Counted from the stretch's first letter, positions 42,479 to 51,731 are shown. The stretch is 64,000 nt of DNA from an uncultured Eubacteriales bacterium (GCA_902793325.1 CADBCY010000008.1:1-64000); one strand, 5' to 3'. Program-made: numbers and translations. The notes: generated from the sequence alone by a model not told the origin.

Positions 42479-42554
42479 CTTGCGTTCCGGCGGTCTTTTC
42501 CGCGCCTGGGATATTCCGGCCCCGCGCCCGCATAGGATTGCGGGAAAGGTCGTG

Positions 42555-43541
42555 ATGCTGATGGCACTGAATCCCATTGCCGAGTTGCTGGGCCGCGGGG
42601 CCCTCGTGGAAAACTTGAACGGTTCCTTCGACTTCCGGGCCGCGCGCCGCGCGGGCCTGGCCGCCGTGGTGTTCCAGGCGAGCGCGGGCTGCGACGCCGC
42701 GGGCGGGGCGCTGTCCGGCCTGGCCGCCGCCGCGCAGAGCGCGGGGCTGCAGGTGGGCTATCTTCACCGGCTCACCGCCCGGACCGTCGCCCAGGCGCGC
42801 ACCCAGGCGCGGCGGTTCCTCGCCGCCACGCGGGACCTGCCCGCCGGGCTGCGGCCCGCGGTGAGCTTCGACGACGTGGCCGGGCTGACGCCGCAGCAGG
42901 TCAACGCCATCGCGCTGGGCTTCCTGGAGACGGTGGAGTACGGCGGCGGCGTGCGGCCCATGCTGCTCACCGACGCCCGCAGCGCGAGCCTGCTGTGGGG
43001 CACGTCCATCGCGCCGCGCTTCCCGCTGTGGGTGGCGGACAACACCGCCGGCGGGCCGCAGGTGAGCGCCTCCCCCTGGACGGGCTGGACTGCCTGGCAG
43101 TACGCCACGGCGGGCACGGTGCGGGGCATCCCGGGCCGGGTGAAGCTGAGCCAGTTCACCCGCGGCGCGCTCGCGGTGTCCGAGGACGACTGCGGCGCGC
43201 CGACGCCGCCGACGCCCACGGGCACGAAGCTGATCTGCGTGACGGTGGTGTACGGCGACACGCTGTCCGCCCTCGCGCGCACGTTCGGGACCACGGTGGA
43301 CGAGATCGTGCGCATGAACCGCATCGCCAACCCCAACCGCATCTATCCCGGCAACCGGCTGGTGCTGCGCGTGCCCGCGTCCACGCCGATCGAGCCCTGC
43401 GCGACCTACACCGTGGTGCGGGGCGACACGTTGTCGGGCATCGCCAACCGGCTGGGCCTCAGCGTGCAGGAGCTGGTGCGGCTGAACAACATCGCCAACC
43501 CGAACCTCATCTACCCCGGCCAGGTGCTCAAGCTCCAGTAA
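42555..43541 (+). CDS. GH25-like protein with two LysM domains, active-site residues altered
   Basis: This 328-residue protein has a GH25 (lysozyme-like) fold pattern over residues 15-210: repeated [13 protein letters not shown] and [11 protein letters not shown] strands, [13 protein letters not shown] and [19 protein letters not shown]. Two LysM peptidoglycan-binding modules follow (about 225-273 and 282-328, each with [13 protein letters not shown]- or [12 protein letters not shown]-like sequence). GH25 needs an N-terminal Asp (DVS) and an Asp-x-Glu pair; here the equivalent segments read VENLNG (residues 18-23) and VSFDD (103-107). The late Asp of GxVDxN is Lys. It may bind the wall without cutting it. 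No signal peptide is obvious; export could be by a holin-like or spore-associated route. GGAAAGG precedes the ATG. Confidence 0.75.
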   Translation: MLMALNPIAELLGRGALVENLNGSFDFRAARRAGLAAVVFQASAGCDAAGGALSGLAAAAQSAGLQVGYLHRLTARTVAQARTQARRFLAATRDLPAGLRPAVSFDDVAGLTPQQVNAIALGFLETVEYGGGVRPMLLTDARSASLLWGTSIAPRFPLWVADNTAGGPQVSASPWTGWTAWQYATAGTVRGIPGRVKLSQFTRGALAVSEDDCGAPTPPTPTGTKLICVTVVYGDTLSALARTFGTTVDEIVRMNRIANPNRIYPGNRLVLRVPASTPIEPCATYTVVRGDTLSGIANRLGLSVQELVRLNNIANPNLIYPGQVLKLQ

Positions 43542-43548
43542 CGGAAAA

Positions 43549-43632
43549 GGGCCGTCCCAAACCACCTCGGCGGAACGGACGCGGCGCGACCTGCGCCCGT
43601 TCGTTCCGCCGAGGGTCGTTATGAGACGGCCC
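43549..43632. terminator. nested-hairpin region between the LysM gene and iorB
   Basis: An outer 8-bp stem (GGGCCGTC 43549-43556 with GACGGCCC 43625-43632) encloses a perfect 12-bp stem (CTCGGCGGAACG 43566-43577 with CGTTCCGCCGAG 43602-43613). It is between convergent genes and probably terminates both. Confidence 0.75.
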
Positions 43633-43650
43633 CTGTCTGTTGACCGGGGG

Positions 43651-44220
43651 TTATGCGTTTCTTCCCAGCGCGAACGCCCGGCGGTTCAGCTCCAGGAATT
43701 TCGCGGGCACCACGGCGTCGATGGCGGCCAGCCAGGCCTCCTCGGGAATGTCCATCTTCCGGGACAGCACGCCGATCAGCACCACGTTCACGGCCTTGGC
43801 GCTGCCGGCTTCCTCGGCCAGCTTCAGCGCGTCCACGGCGGTGACGTTTGCCATCGCGCCGAGCTTTTCGGCGATGTTCTCCGGGTAGGGCACCGCGCCG
43901 GTGATGACGGGCATGGGCCAGGTCTTCTGGGTGTTGGTGACCAGCATGCCGCCCTCCCTGAGGTAAGAGATCCAGCGCGCGGATTCGAGGATCTCGAAGG
44001 ACAGGATCACGTCCGCCTCGCCCTCGTCCACGATGGGGGAGTGCACGCGGTCGCCGTAGCGCACGTAGGTGACCACGGAGCCGCCGCGCTGGCTCATGCC
44101 GTGGACCTCGGAGACCTTCACGTCATAGCCCTGCTCGATGAGCACGTGGCCCAGCAGGCGCGAGGCCAGCAGCGTGCCCTGGCCGCCCACGCCCACGATC
44201 ATGATGGAACGGGTATTCAT
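43651..44220 (-). CDS. iorB: indolepyruvate oxidoreductase subunit beta
   Basis: This 189-residue gamma-type subunit of a 2-oxoacid:ferredoxin oxidoreductase has the start SIMIVGVGGQGTLLASRLLG, then VSEVHGMSQRGGSVVTYVRYG, both conserved in IorB. With IorA it oxidatively decarboxylates aryl pyruvates (indolepyruvate, phenylpyruvate) made from aromatic amino acids to aryl-acetyl-CoA, reducing ferredoxin, or runs in reverse. The gene starts 3 bp after the iorA stop, so both are translated from one message. Confidence 0.95.
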   Translation of the reverse strand: MNTRSIMIVGVGGQGTLLASRLLGHVLIEQGYDVKVSEVHGMSQRGGSVVTYVRYGDRVHSPIVDEGEADVILSFEILESARWISYLREGGMLVTNTQKTWPMPVITGAVPYPENIAEKLGAMANVTAVDALKLAEEAGSAKAVNVVLIGVLSRKMDIPEEAWLAAIDAVVPAKFLELNRRAFALGRNA

Positions 44221-44223
44221 AGC

Positions 44224-45975
44224 CTATTCAGCCTCCTTTGCTTTGGAGGGATTGACGAACGCGCCGAACTTGCACATCTGCTCGCACAGCCCGCAGCCCA
44301 CGCACAGCGTGGCGTCGATGGACGCCTTCTTGTCGGTAAAGCGGATGGCGGGACAGCCGATCTTCATGCAACTGCGGCAACCCTTGCACTTCTCCGGGTC
44401 CACGGACAGCGCGGGCTTGGCCTTCACGTACTTGAGCAGCGCGCAGGGCCGGCGCACGATGATGACCGACGGCTCGTCGCTGGCCAGCTCCTCGAGGATG
44501 GCGGCCTCGGTGGCGGCCATGTCCTGGGGATCGACCACGCGCACGCGCTTCACGCCCACGCCCCGGCAGAAGTCCTCGATGCGGATGGCGGTGGTGGGCT
44601 CGTTCTGCAGCGTCAGGCCCGTGGTGGGGTTCTGCTGGTGGCCGGTCATGCCGGTGATGGAGTTGTCCAGCACCAGCACGGTGCCGATGCTGCGGTTGTA
44701 CACCAGGTTCACGATGCCCGTCATGCCGGAGTGCATGAACGTGCTGTCGCCGATGACGCCCACGGTGCGGCGCGCGGCGTCGGGGCCGAGCACCTTGGTG
44801 AATCCGTGCGTCATGCCCACGGAGGCGCCCATGCACACCACCGAGTCGATGGCCTGCAGCGGCGCGCCGCTGCCCAGCGTGTAGCAGCCGATGTCGCCCA
44901 GCACGGTCAGCTTCAGCTTCGACAGTACCGTGAACAGCCCGCGGTGGGGGCAGCCGGGGCACATCACCGGCGGGCGGCCGGGCACGGCCTCGTCGTATTT
45001 GAGGGAGGCGGGCACGGCGGCGCCCATGGCGGCGCGGATCCTGTTCTGGGAGAGCTCGCCCTTCGGGTCGAAGCGGTCCTTGCCCGCGTCCACGCGGATG
45101 CCGTGCGCGCGCAGGTGGTTCTCGATGACGCCGTCCAGCTCCTCGACGACCACCAGCTTCTTCACCTTCGCGGCGAAGTCGGCGATCTTTTGGACCGGCA
45201 GCGGGTTGACCAGGCCCAGCTTCAGCACGCTGGCCGCGGGGAAGGCTTCCTTCACGTACTGGTAACAGGTGCCGGAGGTGACGAAGCCCACGTCGGTGTC
45301 GCCCATCTCCACGCGGTTCAGGTCCGTGGTCTCGGCGAAGGCGCGCAGGGCCTCCATGCGCTCCTCCACGGCGATGTGCCGCGCGACGGCGTTGGCGGGG
45401 GCGGCCACGTACTTGCGGGGGTTCTTCTCGTAGGGCTTCAGCGGGCGCTCGTCGCGCTCGTACAGCTCCACCATGCTCTGGGAGTGGGCCACGCGGGTGC
45501 AGGTGCGCAGCATCACGGGGGTGTCGAAGCGCTCGGAGAGGTCAAACGCGGCCTTGGCGAAGTCGCAGCACTCCTGGCTGTCGGAGGGCTCCAGCATGGC
45601 CAGCTTCGCGCCGATGGCGTAGTGGCGGGAGTCCTGCTCGTTCTGGCTGGAGTGCATGCCGGGGTCGTCCGCCACGCACACCACCAGGCCGCCGTTCACG
45701 CCGGTGTAGGAGGCGGTGAAGATGGGGTCGGCGGCCACGTTCATGCCCACGTGCTTCATGGCGCAGAAGGCCCGCGCGCCCGCGAGGCTGGCGCCGATGG
45801 CGGACTCCGCCGCCACCTTCTCGTTGGGCGCCCACTCGGCGTAGATCTCGTCGTACAGGGCCGCCTGCTCGGTGATCTCCGTGGAGGGCGTGCCGGGGTA
45901 GGACGACACGAACCGGCATCCCGCCTCCCACAGCCCGCGGGCCACCGCCTGGTTGCCCAGCATCAGCTTCTTCAT
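44224..45975 (-). CDS. iorA: indolepyruvate ferredoxin oxidoreductase subunit alpha
   Basis: This 583-residue TPP- and iron-sulfur-containing subunit has an N-terminal pyrimidine-binding domain (LGNQAVARGLWEAGCRFVSS, YPGTPSTEI). MCPGCPHRG and the TPP-binding GDIGCYTLGSGAPLQAID follow. Two 4Fe-4S clusters lie at the C-terminus (CKGCRSCMKIGCPAI and CVGCGLCEQMCKFGAF). The length is slightly shorter than archaeal IorA. The ATG at 45975 has GGAAGGGAAG upstream, and a promoter lies at 46032-46060. It points to anaerobic use of aromatic amino acids or ferredoxin-linked carboxylation. Confidence 0.96.
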   Translation of the reverse strand: MKKLMLGNQAVARGLWEAGCRFVSSYPGTPSTEITEQAALYDEIYAEWAPNEKVAAESAIGASLAGARAFCAMKHVGMNVAADPIFTASYTGVNGGLVVCVADDPGMHSSQNEQDSRHYAIGAKLAMLEPSDSQECCDFAKAAFDLSERFDTPVMLRTCTRVAHSQSMVELYERDERPLKPYEKNPRKYVAAPANAVARHIAVEERMEALRAFAETTDLNRVEMGDTDVGFVTSGTCYQYVKEAFPAASVLKLGLVNPLPVQKIADFAAKVKKLVVVEELDGVIENHLRAHGIRVDAGKDRFDPKGELSQNRIRAAMGAAVPASLKYDEAVPGRPPVMCPGCPHRGLFTVLSKLKLTVLGDIGCYTLGSGAPLQAIDSVVCMGASVGMTHGFTKVLGPDAARRTVGVIGDSTFMHSGMTGIVNLVYNRSIGTVLVLDNSITGMTGHQQNPTTGLTLQNEPTTAIRIEDFCRGVGVKRVRVVDPQDMAATEAAILEELASDEPSVIIVRRPCALLKYVKAKPALSVDPEKCKGCRSCMKIGCPAIRFTDKKASIDATLCVGCGLCEQMCKFGAFVNPSKAKEAE

Positions 45976-46031
45976 GGTAATGCTTCCCTTCCTTTCGGGG
46001 TCTGGCGCATCTGCGCCAACGTACATGCGTT

Positions 46032-46060
46032 ATGATAGCACAAACCCGCCCCGGTTGCAA
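46032..46060 (-). promoter_or_regulatory. iorAB promoter overlapping the upstream exporter operon's terminator
   Basis: On the minus strand TTGCAA (46055-46060) is 17 bp from TATCAT (46032-46037). The -35 forms the loop of a CCCGCCC/GGGCGGG hairpin (about 46043-46070) that lies 3' of the ABC exporter operon and probably terminates it. Confidence 0.65.
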
Positions 46061-46109
46061 GGGCGGGGTTGTGAAGTTCTCACGGGCGGAGAGGGCCGGG
46101 CCCGCGCCG

Positions 46110-47984
46110 CTACGCCAGCTCCTTCGCGCCGGTGTACAGCTCGTAGTAGCGGCCCTTCTGCGCCAGCAGGTCGTCGTGGTCGCCGCGCTCGATGATCTCG
46201 CCGTTCTCCAGCACCATGATGGCGTTGGCGTTGCGCACGGTGGACAGGCGGTGGGCGATCACGAAGGTGGTGCGGGTGGCCATCAGCCGGTCCATGCCCT
46301 TCTCGATCAGCCGCTCGGTGCGGGTGTCGACGCTGCTGGTGGCCTCGTCCAGCACCAGGATCGGCGCCTCGGACAGCGCCGCGCGGGCGATGTTCAGCAG
46401 TTGGCGCTGGCCCTGCGACAGGTTCGCGCCGTCGCCCTCGATGCGGGTGTCGTAGCCCTCGGACAGCTTGCGGATGAAGCCGTCGGCGCTGGCCATCCTC
46501 GCGGCGGCCTCCACCTCGGCGTCGGTGGCGTCCAGCCGGCCGTAGCGGATGTTCTCCCTCACGGTGCCGGTGAACAGGTGGGTGTCCTGGAGCACCATGG
46601 CGATGTTGCGCCGCAGGAAGTCCCGGGGGAGCCTGCGGATGTCGATGCCGTCGATGGTGATGCGCCCGGAGTCGATGTCGTAGAAGCGGTTCAGCAGGTT
46701 GGTGACGGTGGTCTTGCCCGCGCCGGTGGAGCCCACGAAGGCGATCTTCTGGCCGGGCTTGGCGTACAGGCTGATGTGCTTCAGCACGGTCTTTTCCGGC
46801 ACGTAGCCGAAGCTGACGTCCTCCAGCACCACGTAGCCCTCCAGCTTATCGGGCCGCGCCACGTCGGGGCTGTCCGCGGGCTCGGGCGCCTGGTCCATCA
46901 CCTGGAACACGCGCTCCGCGCCGGCCAGGGCGGAGAACACCGTGGCCATCTGCTGGCTGATCTCGTTGACGGGCCGCGCGAACTGGCGGGCGTAGTTGAC
47001 GAAGATGGCCAGCCCGCCCACGTCGAAGCGGCCGAGCGCGCACAGCGCGCCGCCGATGCCCGCGGTGAGGGCGTAGCTCACCTGGCTCATGTTGCCCATC
47101 ACCGGGCCGGTGATGCTGCCGAAGAACAGCGCCCGCGTCTGCTTGCCGCGCAGGTCGTCGTTCAGCAGGTTGAACTCCTCCTCGCAGGCGGCCTCGTGGT
47201 TGAACACCTTCACCACCTTCTGGCCGGCCACGGTCTCCTCGATGTAGCCGTTGGCCGCGCCGAGCGCCGCCTGCTGGGCGGTGTAATAGCGCCGGGACTT
47301 GGAGATGATGAACCGGCTGCCCAGCACGAACACGGGGAGGAACGCCACGGTGATCAGCGTGAGCCACACGTTGGTGTAGACCATCATCGCCAGCGTGCCC
47401 ACCAGCGTGATGATGCCGGACACCAGGCTCAGCAGCGTCTGGTCCAGCATCAGGCCGATGTTGTCCACGTCGTTGGTGAAGCGGCTCATCAGGTCGCCGG
47501 TGGTCTTGTTGTCGTGGAAGCGCAGCGGCAACTGCTCCAGCCGGGTGAACAGGTCGTCGCGGATGCGCTGCAGCGCGCTGCGGGACACGCCGATCATCAG
47601 CCGGCTCTGGGCGAAGGTGCCCAGCACCGTCACCAGGTAGATGCCCACCATCACGCCCAGCATCACCCCGAGGTGCGCGACGCGCTGCGCGGCGGGCACG
47701 CGGACGTCGGCGATGCCGTTGATCACCGGGCGCAGCACGTAGCCGCCCGCGAGGCTGGCGGCGGTGCTCAGCAGCATGCAGGCCAGCACCAGCGCGATGC
47801 GGCCCTTGAATTCCGCCACGTAGGACAGTATGCGGCGGATGGTCTCCCCGGCGGCCTTGGGCCGGACCATGGTGTTGGTGGCGTTCATGCGGCCGCCCCC
47901 GCCGCCGGGGCCGTGCCGTTGCTTGACGGAGGCGGACGCCGCGGCGTTGTATTCCTTTTGCAGGGTCTCCAGGCTCCGTGCCAT
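46110..47984 (-). CDS. ABC multidrug-type exporter, canonical subunit of the MarR-linked heterodimer
   Basis: This 624-residue half-transporter has a 45-residue Gly-rich cytoplasmic N-terminal extension, six membrane helices and an ATPase domain. Walker A is GSTGAGKTTVTN, the signature is LSQGQRQLLNIAR and Walker B with catalytic Glu is ILVLDEATSSVD; the switch His is in IAHRLSTV. It is the last gene of the marR-ABC-ABC operon, separated by 1 bp from the partner. By analogy with heterodimeric drug exporters behind MarR regulators, it probably exports toxic compounds that act as ligands for the regulator. Confidence 0.93.
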   Translation of the reverse strand: MARSLETLQKEYNAAASASVKQRHGPGGGGGRMNATNTMVRPKAAGETIRRILSYVAEFKGRIALVLACMLLSTAASLAGGYVLRPVINGIADVRVPAAQRVAHLGVMLGVMVGIYLVTVLGTFAQSRLMIGVSRSALQRIRDDLFTRLEQLPLRFHDNKTTGDLMSRFTNDVDNIGLMLDQTLLSLVSGIITLVGTLAMMVYTNVWLTLITVAFLPVFVLGSRFIISKSRRYYTAQQAALGAANGYIEETVAGQKVVKVFNHEAACEEEFNLLNDDLRGKQTRALFFGSITGPVMGNMSQVSYALTAGIGGALCALGRFDVGGLAIFVNYARQFARPVNEISQQMATVFSALAGAERVFQVMDQAPEPADSPDVARPDKLEGYVVLEDVSFGYVPEKTVLKHISLYAKPGQKIAFVGSTGAGKTTVTNLLNRFYDIDSGRITIDGIDIRRLPRDFLRRNIAMVLQDTHLFTGTVRENIRYGRLDATDAEVEAAARMASADGFIRKLSEGYDTRIEGDGANLSQGQRQLLNIARAALSEAPILVLDEATSSVDTRTERLIEKGMDRLMATRTTFVIAHRLSTVRNANAIMVLENGEIIERGDHDDLLAQKGRYYELYTGAKELA

Positions 47985-47985
47985 G

Positions 47986-49716
47986 CTACGCCGCCCCCTT
48001 TCCGTCCATCTGGGAGTGATAGATCTCCTGATAGGCCCGGTTGCTCGCCAGCAGCTCGGCGTGGGTGCCCACGCCGGTGATGGCGCCGTCGTCCATCACG
48101 ATGATGCGGTCGGCCTCCATCACCGAGGTGATGCGCTGGGCGATGATGATCTTGGTGGAATCCTTCAATTCCTCCGCGAAGGCCCGGCGGATGCCCGCCT
48201 CGGTGGCGGTGTCCACGGCGCTGGTGGAGTCGTCCAGGATCAGGATCTTCGGCTTCTTCAGCAGCGCCCGCGCGATGCACAGCCGCTGCTTCTGCCCGCC
48301 GGACACGTTCACGCCGCCCTGCTCGAGCTCCGTTTCGTAGCCGTCGGCGAAGCCGCGGATGAAGTCGTCCGCGCGCGCGGCGCGGGCGGCGGCAACCAGT
48401 TGCTCGTCCGTGGCCGTTTCGTCGCCCCAGCGCAGGTTGTCGGCGATGCTGCCGGAGAACAGCACGTTCTTCTGCAGCACCATGCCCACGCCCTCGCGCA
48501 GGTGGAACAGGCTGTAGTCGCACACGTCGATGCCGTCGACCAGCACCTGCCCCTCGTCCGCGTCGTACAGGCGGGGGATCATGCTCACCAGCGTGCTCTT
48601 GCCGCAGCCGGTGCTGCCCACGATGCCCACCGTCTGGCCGGGCTCGATCTTCAGGCTCACGCCCTTCAGCACGCCGTCCTCGCTGTTCTTGTAGTAGCGG
48701 AAGGTGACGTTGCGGAACTCCACGCCGCCGCGGGTGACGCGCGCGTCGGGATGGGCGGCCTGGTCGTCGTTCAGGTCGATGGGCGCCTCCATGACCTCCC
48801 GGATGCGCCGCGACGAGGCCAGGGCGCGGGAGGTGTTCATGAACAGCATGGAGAGCATCATGAAGCTGAACAGGATCTGGTTGATGTAGGTGATGAAGGC
48901 GGAGAAGTCGCCCACGGGCATGTCGCCCGCGATCACCTGATTGCCGCCGAACCACACCACCGCCACGGTGGTCAGGTTCATCAGGAGCATGATGATGGGC
49001 ATGAGCGCCACCACCACGCCCAGCGCGCGCAGGCCGGCGGTTTTCAGCTCGGCGTTGGCCCGGGCGAACTTCTGCTTTTCAAAGTCCTCGCGCACGAAGC
49101 TCTTGACCACGCGGATGTTGGTCAGGCTCTCCTGCACGGTGGCGTTCAGCCCGTCGATCTTCGCCTGCATGGCGGTGAACCGGGGGAAGCCCACGGCGAT
49201 CACCGCGCCGACGACGATCACCAGCAGCGGCATTGCCACCGCCAGCACCAGCGCCAGCCGCGGGTTCATGGAGATGGCCATGATCAGCGCGCCGATGAGC
49301 ATGCCCGGCGCGCGAAAGAACATGCGCAGCAGCAGGTTCACGAAGTTTTGAAGCTGCGTCACGTCGTTGGTGAGGCGCGTGACCAGCGAGCCGGTGGGGA
49401 AGCGGTCCAGGTTGGCGAAGGAGAACCGCTGGATGCGGGCGTAGATGTCCCGGCGCAGGTCGGCCGCGAAGCCCACCGCCGCGTTGGAGCCGAACCAGGC
49501 CGCGGCCACGCCGCCCGCCATCATCAGAAGGGCGGTCAGCACCATCAGCGCGCAGGTGGCGGCGACGGCGCCCACGTCGTGCGTGGCCACGCCCACGTTC
49601 AGGATCCGGCTGTACAGCTTGGGCATAAAGACCTCGCCCAGCACCTCCACGATCATGCACAGCGGCGTGAGGACGAAGTATTTCCAATAGGGTCTGACGT
49701 ACTTGGACCATTTCAC
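47986..49716 (-). CDS. ABC multidrug-type exporter, degenerate-site subunit of the MarR-linked heterodimer
   Basis: This 576-residue membrane/ATPase fusion has GSTGCGKSTL (Walker A), VSGGQKQRLCIAR (signature) and a Walker B with Asp instead of Glu (ILILDDSTSAVD). The switch is IAQRITSV, with Gln for His. These are the same two replacements as in the exporter subunit at 38060-39778, so one ATP site is expected to be non-hydrolytic. It starts with GTG at 49716, overlapping the MarR gene stop by 4 nt, so production is coupled to the regulator. Confidence 0.92.
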   Translation of the reverse strand: MKWSKYVRPYWKYFVLTPLCMIVEVLGEVFMPKLYSRILNVGVATHDVGAVAATCALMVLTALLMMAGGVAAAWFGSNAAVGFAADLRRDIYARIQRFSFANLDRFPTGSLVTRLTNDVTQLQNFVNLLLRMFFRAPGMLIGALIMAISMNPRLALVLAVAMPLLVIVVGAVIAVGFPRFTAMQAKIDGLNATVQESLTNIRVVKSFVREDFEKQKFARANAELKTAGLRALGVVVALMPIIMLLMNLTTVAVVWFGGNQVIAGDMPVGDFSAFITYINQILFSFMMLSMLFMNTSRALASSRRIREVMEAPIDLNDDQAAHPDARVTRGGVEFRNVTFRYYKNSEDGVLKGVSLKIEPGQTVGIVGSTGCGKSTLVSMIPRLYDADEGQVLVDGIDVCDYSLFHLREGVGMVLQKNVLFSGSIADNLRWGDETATDEQLVAAARAARADDFIRGFADGYETELEQGGVNVSGGQKQRLCIARALLKKPKILILDDSTSAVDTATEAGIRRAFAEELKDSTKIIIAQRITSVMEADRIIVMDDGAITGVGTHAELLASNRAYQEIYHSQMDGKGAA

Positions 49717-50210
49717 AGGTCGATCGCATCTCCCTTCGCGGGGCTTTCCGCACCCATGCGCTCCAGGTTCTCCCGGATCCGCTCCAGGATGGCGGTGAGC
49801 GTCTTCAGCTCGTCCTCGTCGACGCCCTCGAACATCCGGTTGTCCACGCCGCGGAACAGGCGCTGGGTGCGGTCGATCTGCGCCTGTCCGGCGGGCAGTA
49901 TGACGATCTCGTTGCGGCGGCCGTCGGCCTCGAGCTTTTGGATCAGGCCGGCCTCCTCCAGCGTCGTCAGCGTGCGGGACACGGCGGCGGGGGTGATGCC
50001 CAGATGGTCGGAAATCTCCCGCTGGGAGAGCGGCCCGTCCATGCAGGCGACGGCCATCAGCAGCCGGTACTGGCTGCGGTGCAGGCCCACCGAGCCGCGG
50101 TGCTGCTCGATGAGGCGGTGGTGCTGGCGCTGGACGCGCATCATGGCGTCCATGGCGTCGTGGGCGAGGATCTCCCGGGGGGTGGCGTCGTTGGAAAACA
50201 GTTGCGGCAT
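49713..50210 (-). CDS. MarR family transcriptional regulator
   Basis: This 165-residue winged-helix regulator has MarR blocks GLHRSQYRLLMAVACMDGPL, SQREISDHLGITPAAVSRTL (recognition helix region) and the wing GLIQKLEADGRRNEIVILP with the conserved Asp-x-Arg (DGRRN). It heads the operon with two ABC half-exporters, the usual layout of self-repressing drug-responsive systems. The ATG at 50210 has GGAGGTGG upstream; larger in-frame extensions are not supported because the promoter at 50260-50288 lies inside them. The candidate operator is at 50245-50258. Confidence 0.94.
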   Translation of the reverse strand: MPQLFSNDATPREILAHDAMDAMMRVQRQHHRLIEQHRGSVGLHRSQYRLLMAVACMDGPLSQREISDHLGITPAAVSRTLTTLEEAGLIQKLEADGRRNEIVILPAGQAQIDRTQRLFRGVDNRMFEGVDEDELKTLTAILERIRENLERMGAESPAKGDAIDL

Positions 50211-50244
50211 GTCTTTCCACCTCCATGGCATTAACAGGTAAATA

Positions 50245-50258
50245 ATTAACGTGTTGAT
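50245..50258 (-). promoter_or_regulatory. candidate MarR operator at the transcription start
   Basis: ATTAAC-GT-GTTGAT is a near-perfect inverted repeat (one mismatch) immediately downstream of the -10 box, where a bound dimer would block initiation. The surrounding stretch (about 50228-50265) is an AT-rich island, with TTAAC also at 50231, so a second site is possible. Confidence 0.5.
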
Positions 50259-50259
50259 G

Positions 50260-50288
50260 ATTATAGCACGCCGAAGGAGGGCTGTCAA
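50260..50288 (-). promoter_or_regulatory. marR-ABC operon promoter
   Basis: Perfect consensus on the minus strand: TTGACA (50283-50288), 17 bp, TATAAT (50260-50265). Such a strong promoter fits an operon normally held down by its own repressor. Confidence 0.9.
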
Positions 50289-50347
50289 GACAATATCGCG
50301 GCATGGATGTTGAGTTTTGGAATAATCGAGGCGCGACCCGGCGGCGT

Positions 50348-50357
50348 GTGCTATAAT
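50348..50357 (+). promoter_or_regulatory. extended -10 promoter for the patatin-like gene
   Basis: TGTGCTATAAT-type extended -10 with TATAAT at 50352-50357; the -35 region is poor. It lies about 70 bp before the ATG. Confidence 0.6.
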
Positions 50358-50426
50358 AGGTGGAAGATCGGACCGGCCGCGGTACCGCGCGCCGCTCCGC
50401 GATTCATCCGGGGGGAGGCGAATGCC

Positions 50427-51683
50427 ATGAAGCGGGCGCTGGTGCTGAACGGCGGCGGCTCGCGCGGCGCGTACCAGATCGGCGCGTGGCGGGCCTTCGA
50501 GGAGCTGGGCGTGCGCTTTTCGGCGGTATACGGCACCTCCATCGGCGCGCTGAACGCCGCGCTGTTCGCGCAGGGCGACCTGGCGCTGGCGGAGGACATC
50601 TGGGAGCACATCACCGCCGGGCAGATCGTGACCGTGGAGGAGGGGGAGCGCTTCTCCATCGAGCGCATGGTGTCCCGCAAGCGGGACGTGATCCCCTTCC
50701 TGGTGGAGAACGCCCGGCACCTGCGCATGGACGTGAAGCCCCTGGAGAAGCTGGTGCGGGAAAACATCGACGAGGCGAAGATCCGCGCCGGCGGCATGGG
50801 GCTGGGCGTGATGACCTTCCGCGTGCCCCAGTTGCAGGGCGTGCCCATGACGCTGGAGAACATGAAGCCCGGCAGCCTGGAGGACTGGGTGCTGGCCTCG
50901 GCGGCCTGCTTTCCCATCTTTCCGGAGCGGCGCATCGACGGGCAGCTGTACATCGACGGCGGCTACTACGACAACCTCCCCGTGGACCTGGCCCTCGCGG
51001 GCGGCGCGGACGAGGTGGTGGCCGTGGAGCTGCACCCCGAACCCACCCACCCGGAGTACGCGCGGATGCCCTGGCTGACCATGGTGAAGCCCCGGCGCGA
51101 CCTGGGCGGCTTCCTGGATTTCAACCCCGAGCAGCTTCGCGTCAGCCGCACGCTCGGCTACTGCGACGCCATGAAGGCGCATCGCTGCCTGGACGGCTTC
51201 CTGTATACCTTCCACCCCGTGGGGGCGCTGGCCGTCACGCCCGCCGCCCGGCGGGTGATGGCCGCCATGACGCGCTTCGACGCGGAGCTGGTGGGCCGCG
51301 GCGCGCTGAGCGTCGGTCCTGCCGAGGCGCCGCTGATCACCGCCCTGGAGCGCGAGACCGGCGGCGGAAAGCTCTCCTGGAAGGACGTGTGGCTGCGGGG
51401 CGTGGAGCTGGTGGCCGAGGTGATGGGCCACCGCGTGGACGCCGTGTACGACGCCGCGGCGCTGCTGCGGCAGGCGTATGAGTTCTGCCACGCGCAGCCG
51501 CCCGCCCCCGCCTTCGACGAGGCGGCCGTCGCCGCCGCCGCAAACGCCGGGCCGCGCGCGCTGCTCGCCTGCCTGGTGCGGCAGCTCGAGGCCGGCGGCT
51601 TCCCCACGAACGCGCTGCGCCGCCTGGCCGGTTACGCCGGCGTCACCGCCGCGGCGATGATGGTGACCTACGGTCAGGCGTGA
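50427..51683 (+). CDS. patatin-like phospholipase family protein
   Basis: This 418-residue cytoplasmic lipid acyl hydrolase has LVLNGGGSRGAYQIGAWRA (oxyanion loop), the nucleophile elbow YGTSIGALNAA with Ser38, and the catalytic Asp177 in YIDGGYYDNLPVDLAL, giving the Ser-Asp dyad. After about residue 260, the C-terminal 150 residues are helical and not part of the patatin core; their role is unknown. GGGGGAGG precedes the ATG at 50427. The sortase gene starts 48 bp later on the same strand and may share its message. Confidence 0.92.
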   Translation: MKRALVLNGGGSRGAYQIGAWRAFEELGVRFSAVYGTSIGALNAALFAQGDLALAEDIWEHITAGQIVTVEEGERFSIERMVSRKRDVIPFLVENARHLRMDVKPLEKLVRENIDEAKIRAGGMGLGVMTFRVPQLQGVPMTLENMKPGSLEDWVLASAACFPIFPERRIDGQLYIDGGYYDNLPVDLALAGGADEVVAVELHPEPTHPEYARMPWLTMVKPRRDLGGFLDFNPEQLRVSRTLGYCDAMKAHRCLDGFLYTFHPVGALAVTPAARRVMAAMTRFDAELVGRGALSVGPAEAPLITALERETGGGKLSWKDVWLRGVELVAEVMGHRVDAVYDAAALLRQAYEFCHAQPPAPAFDEAAVAAAANAGPRALLACLVRQLEAGGFPTNALRRLAGYAGVTAAAMMVTYGQA

Positions 51684-51731
51684 TCCGGTCGCCGGTCCCC
51701 ATATTCCCACTTCTCCTATCGAGGCGAATGC

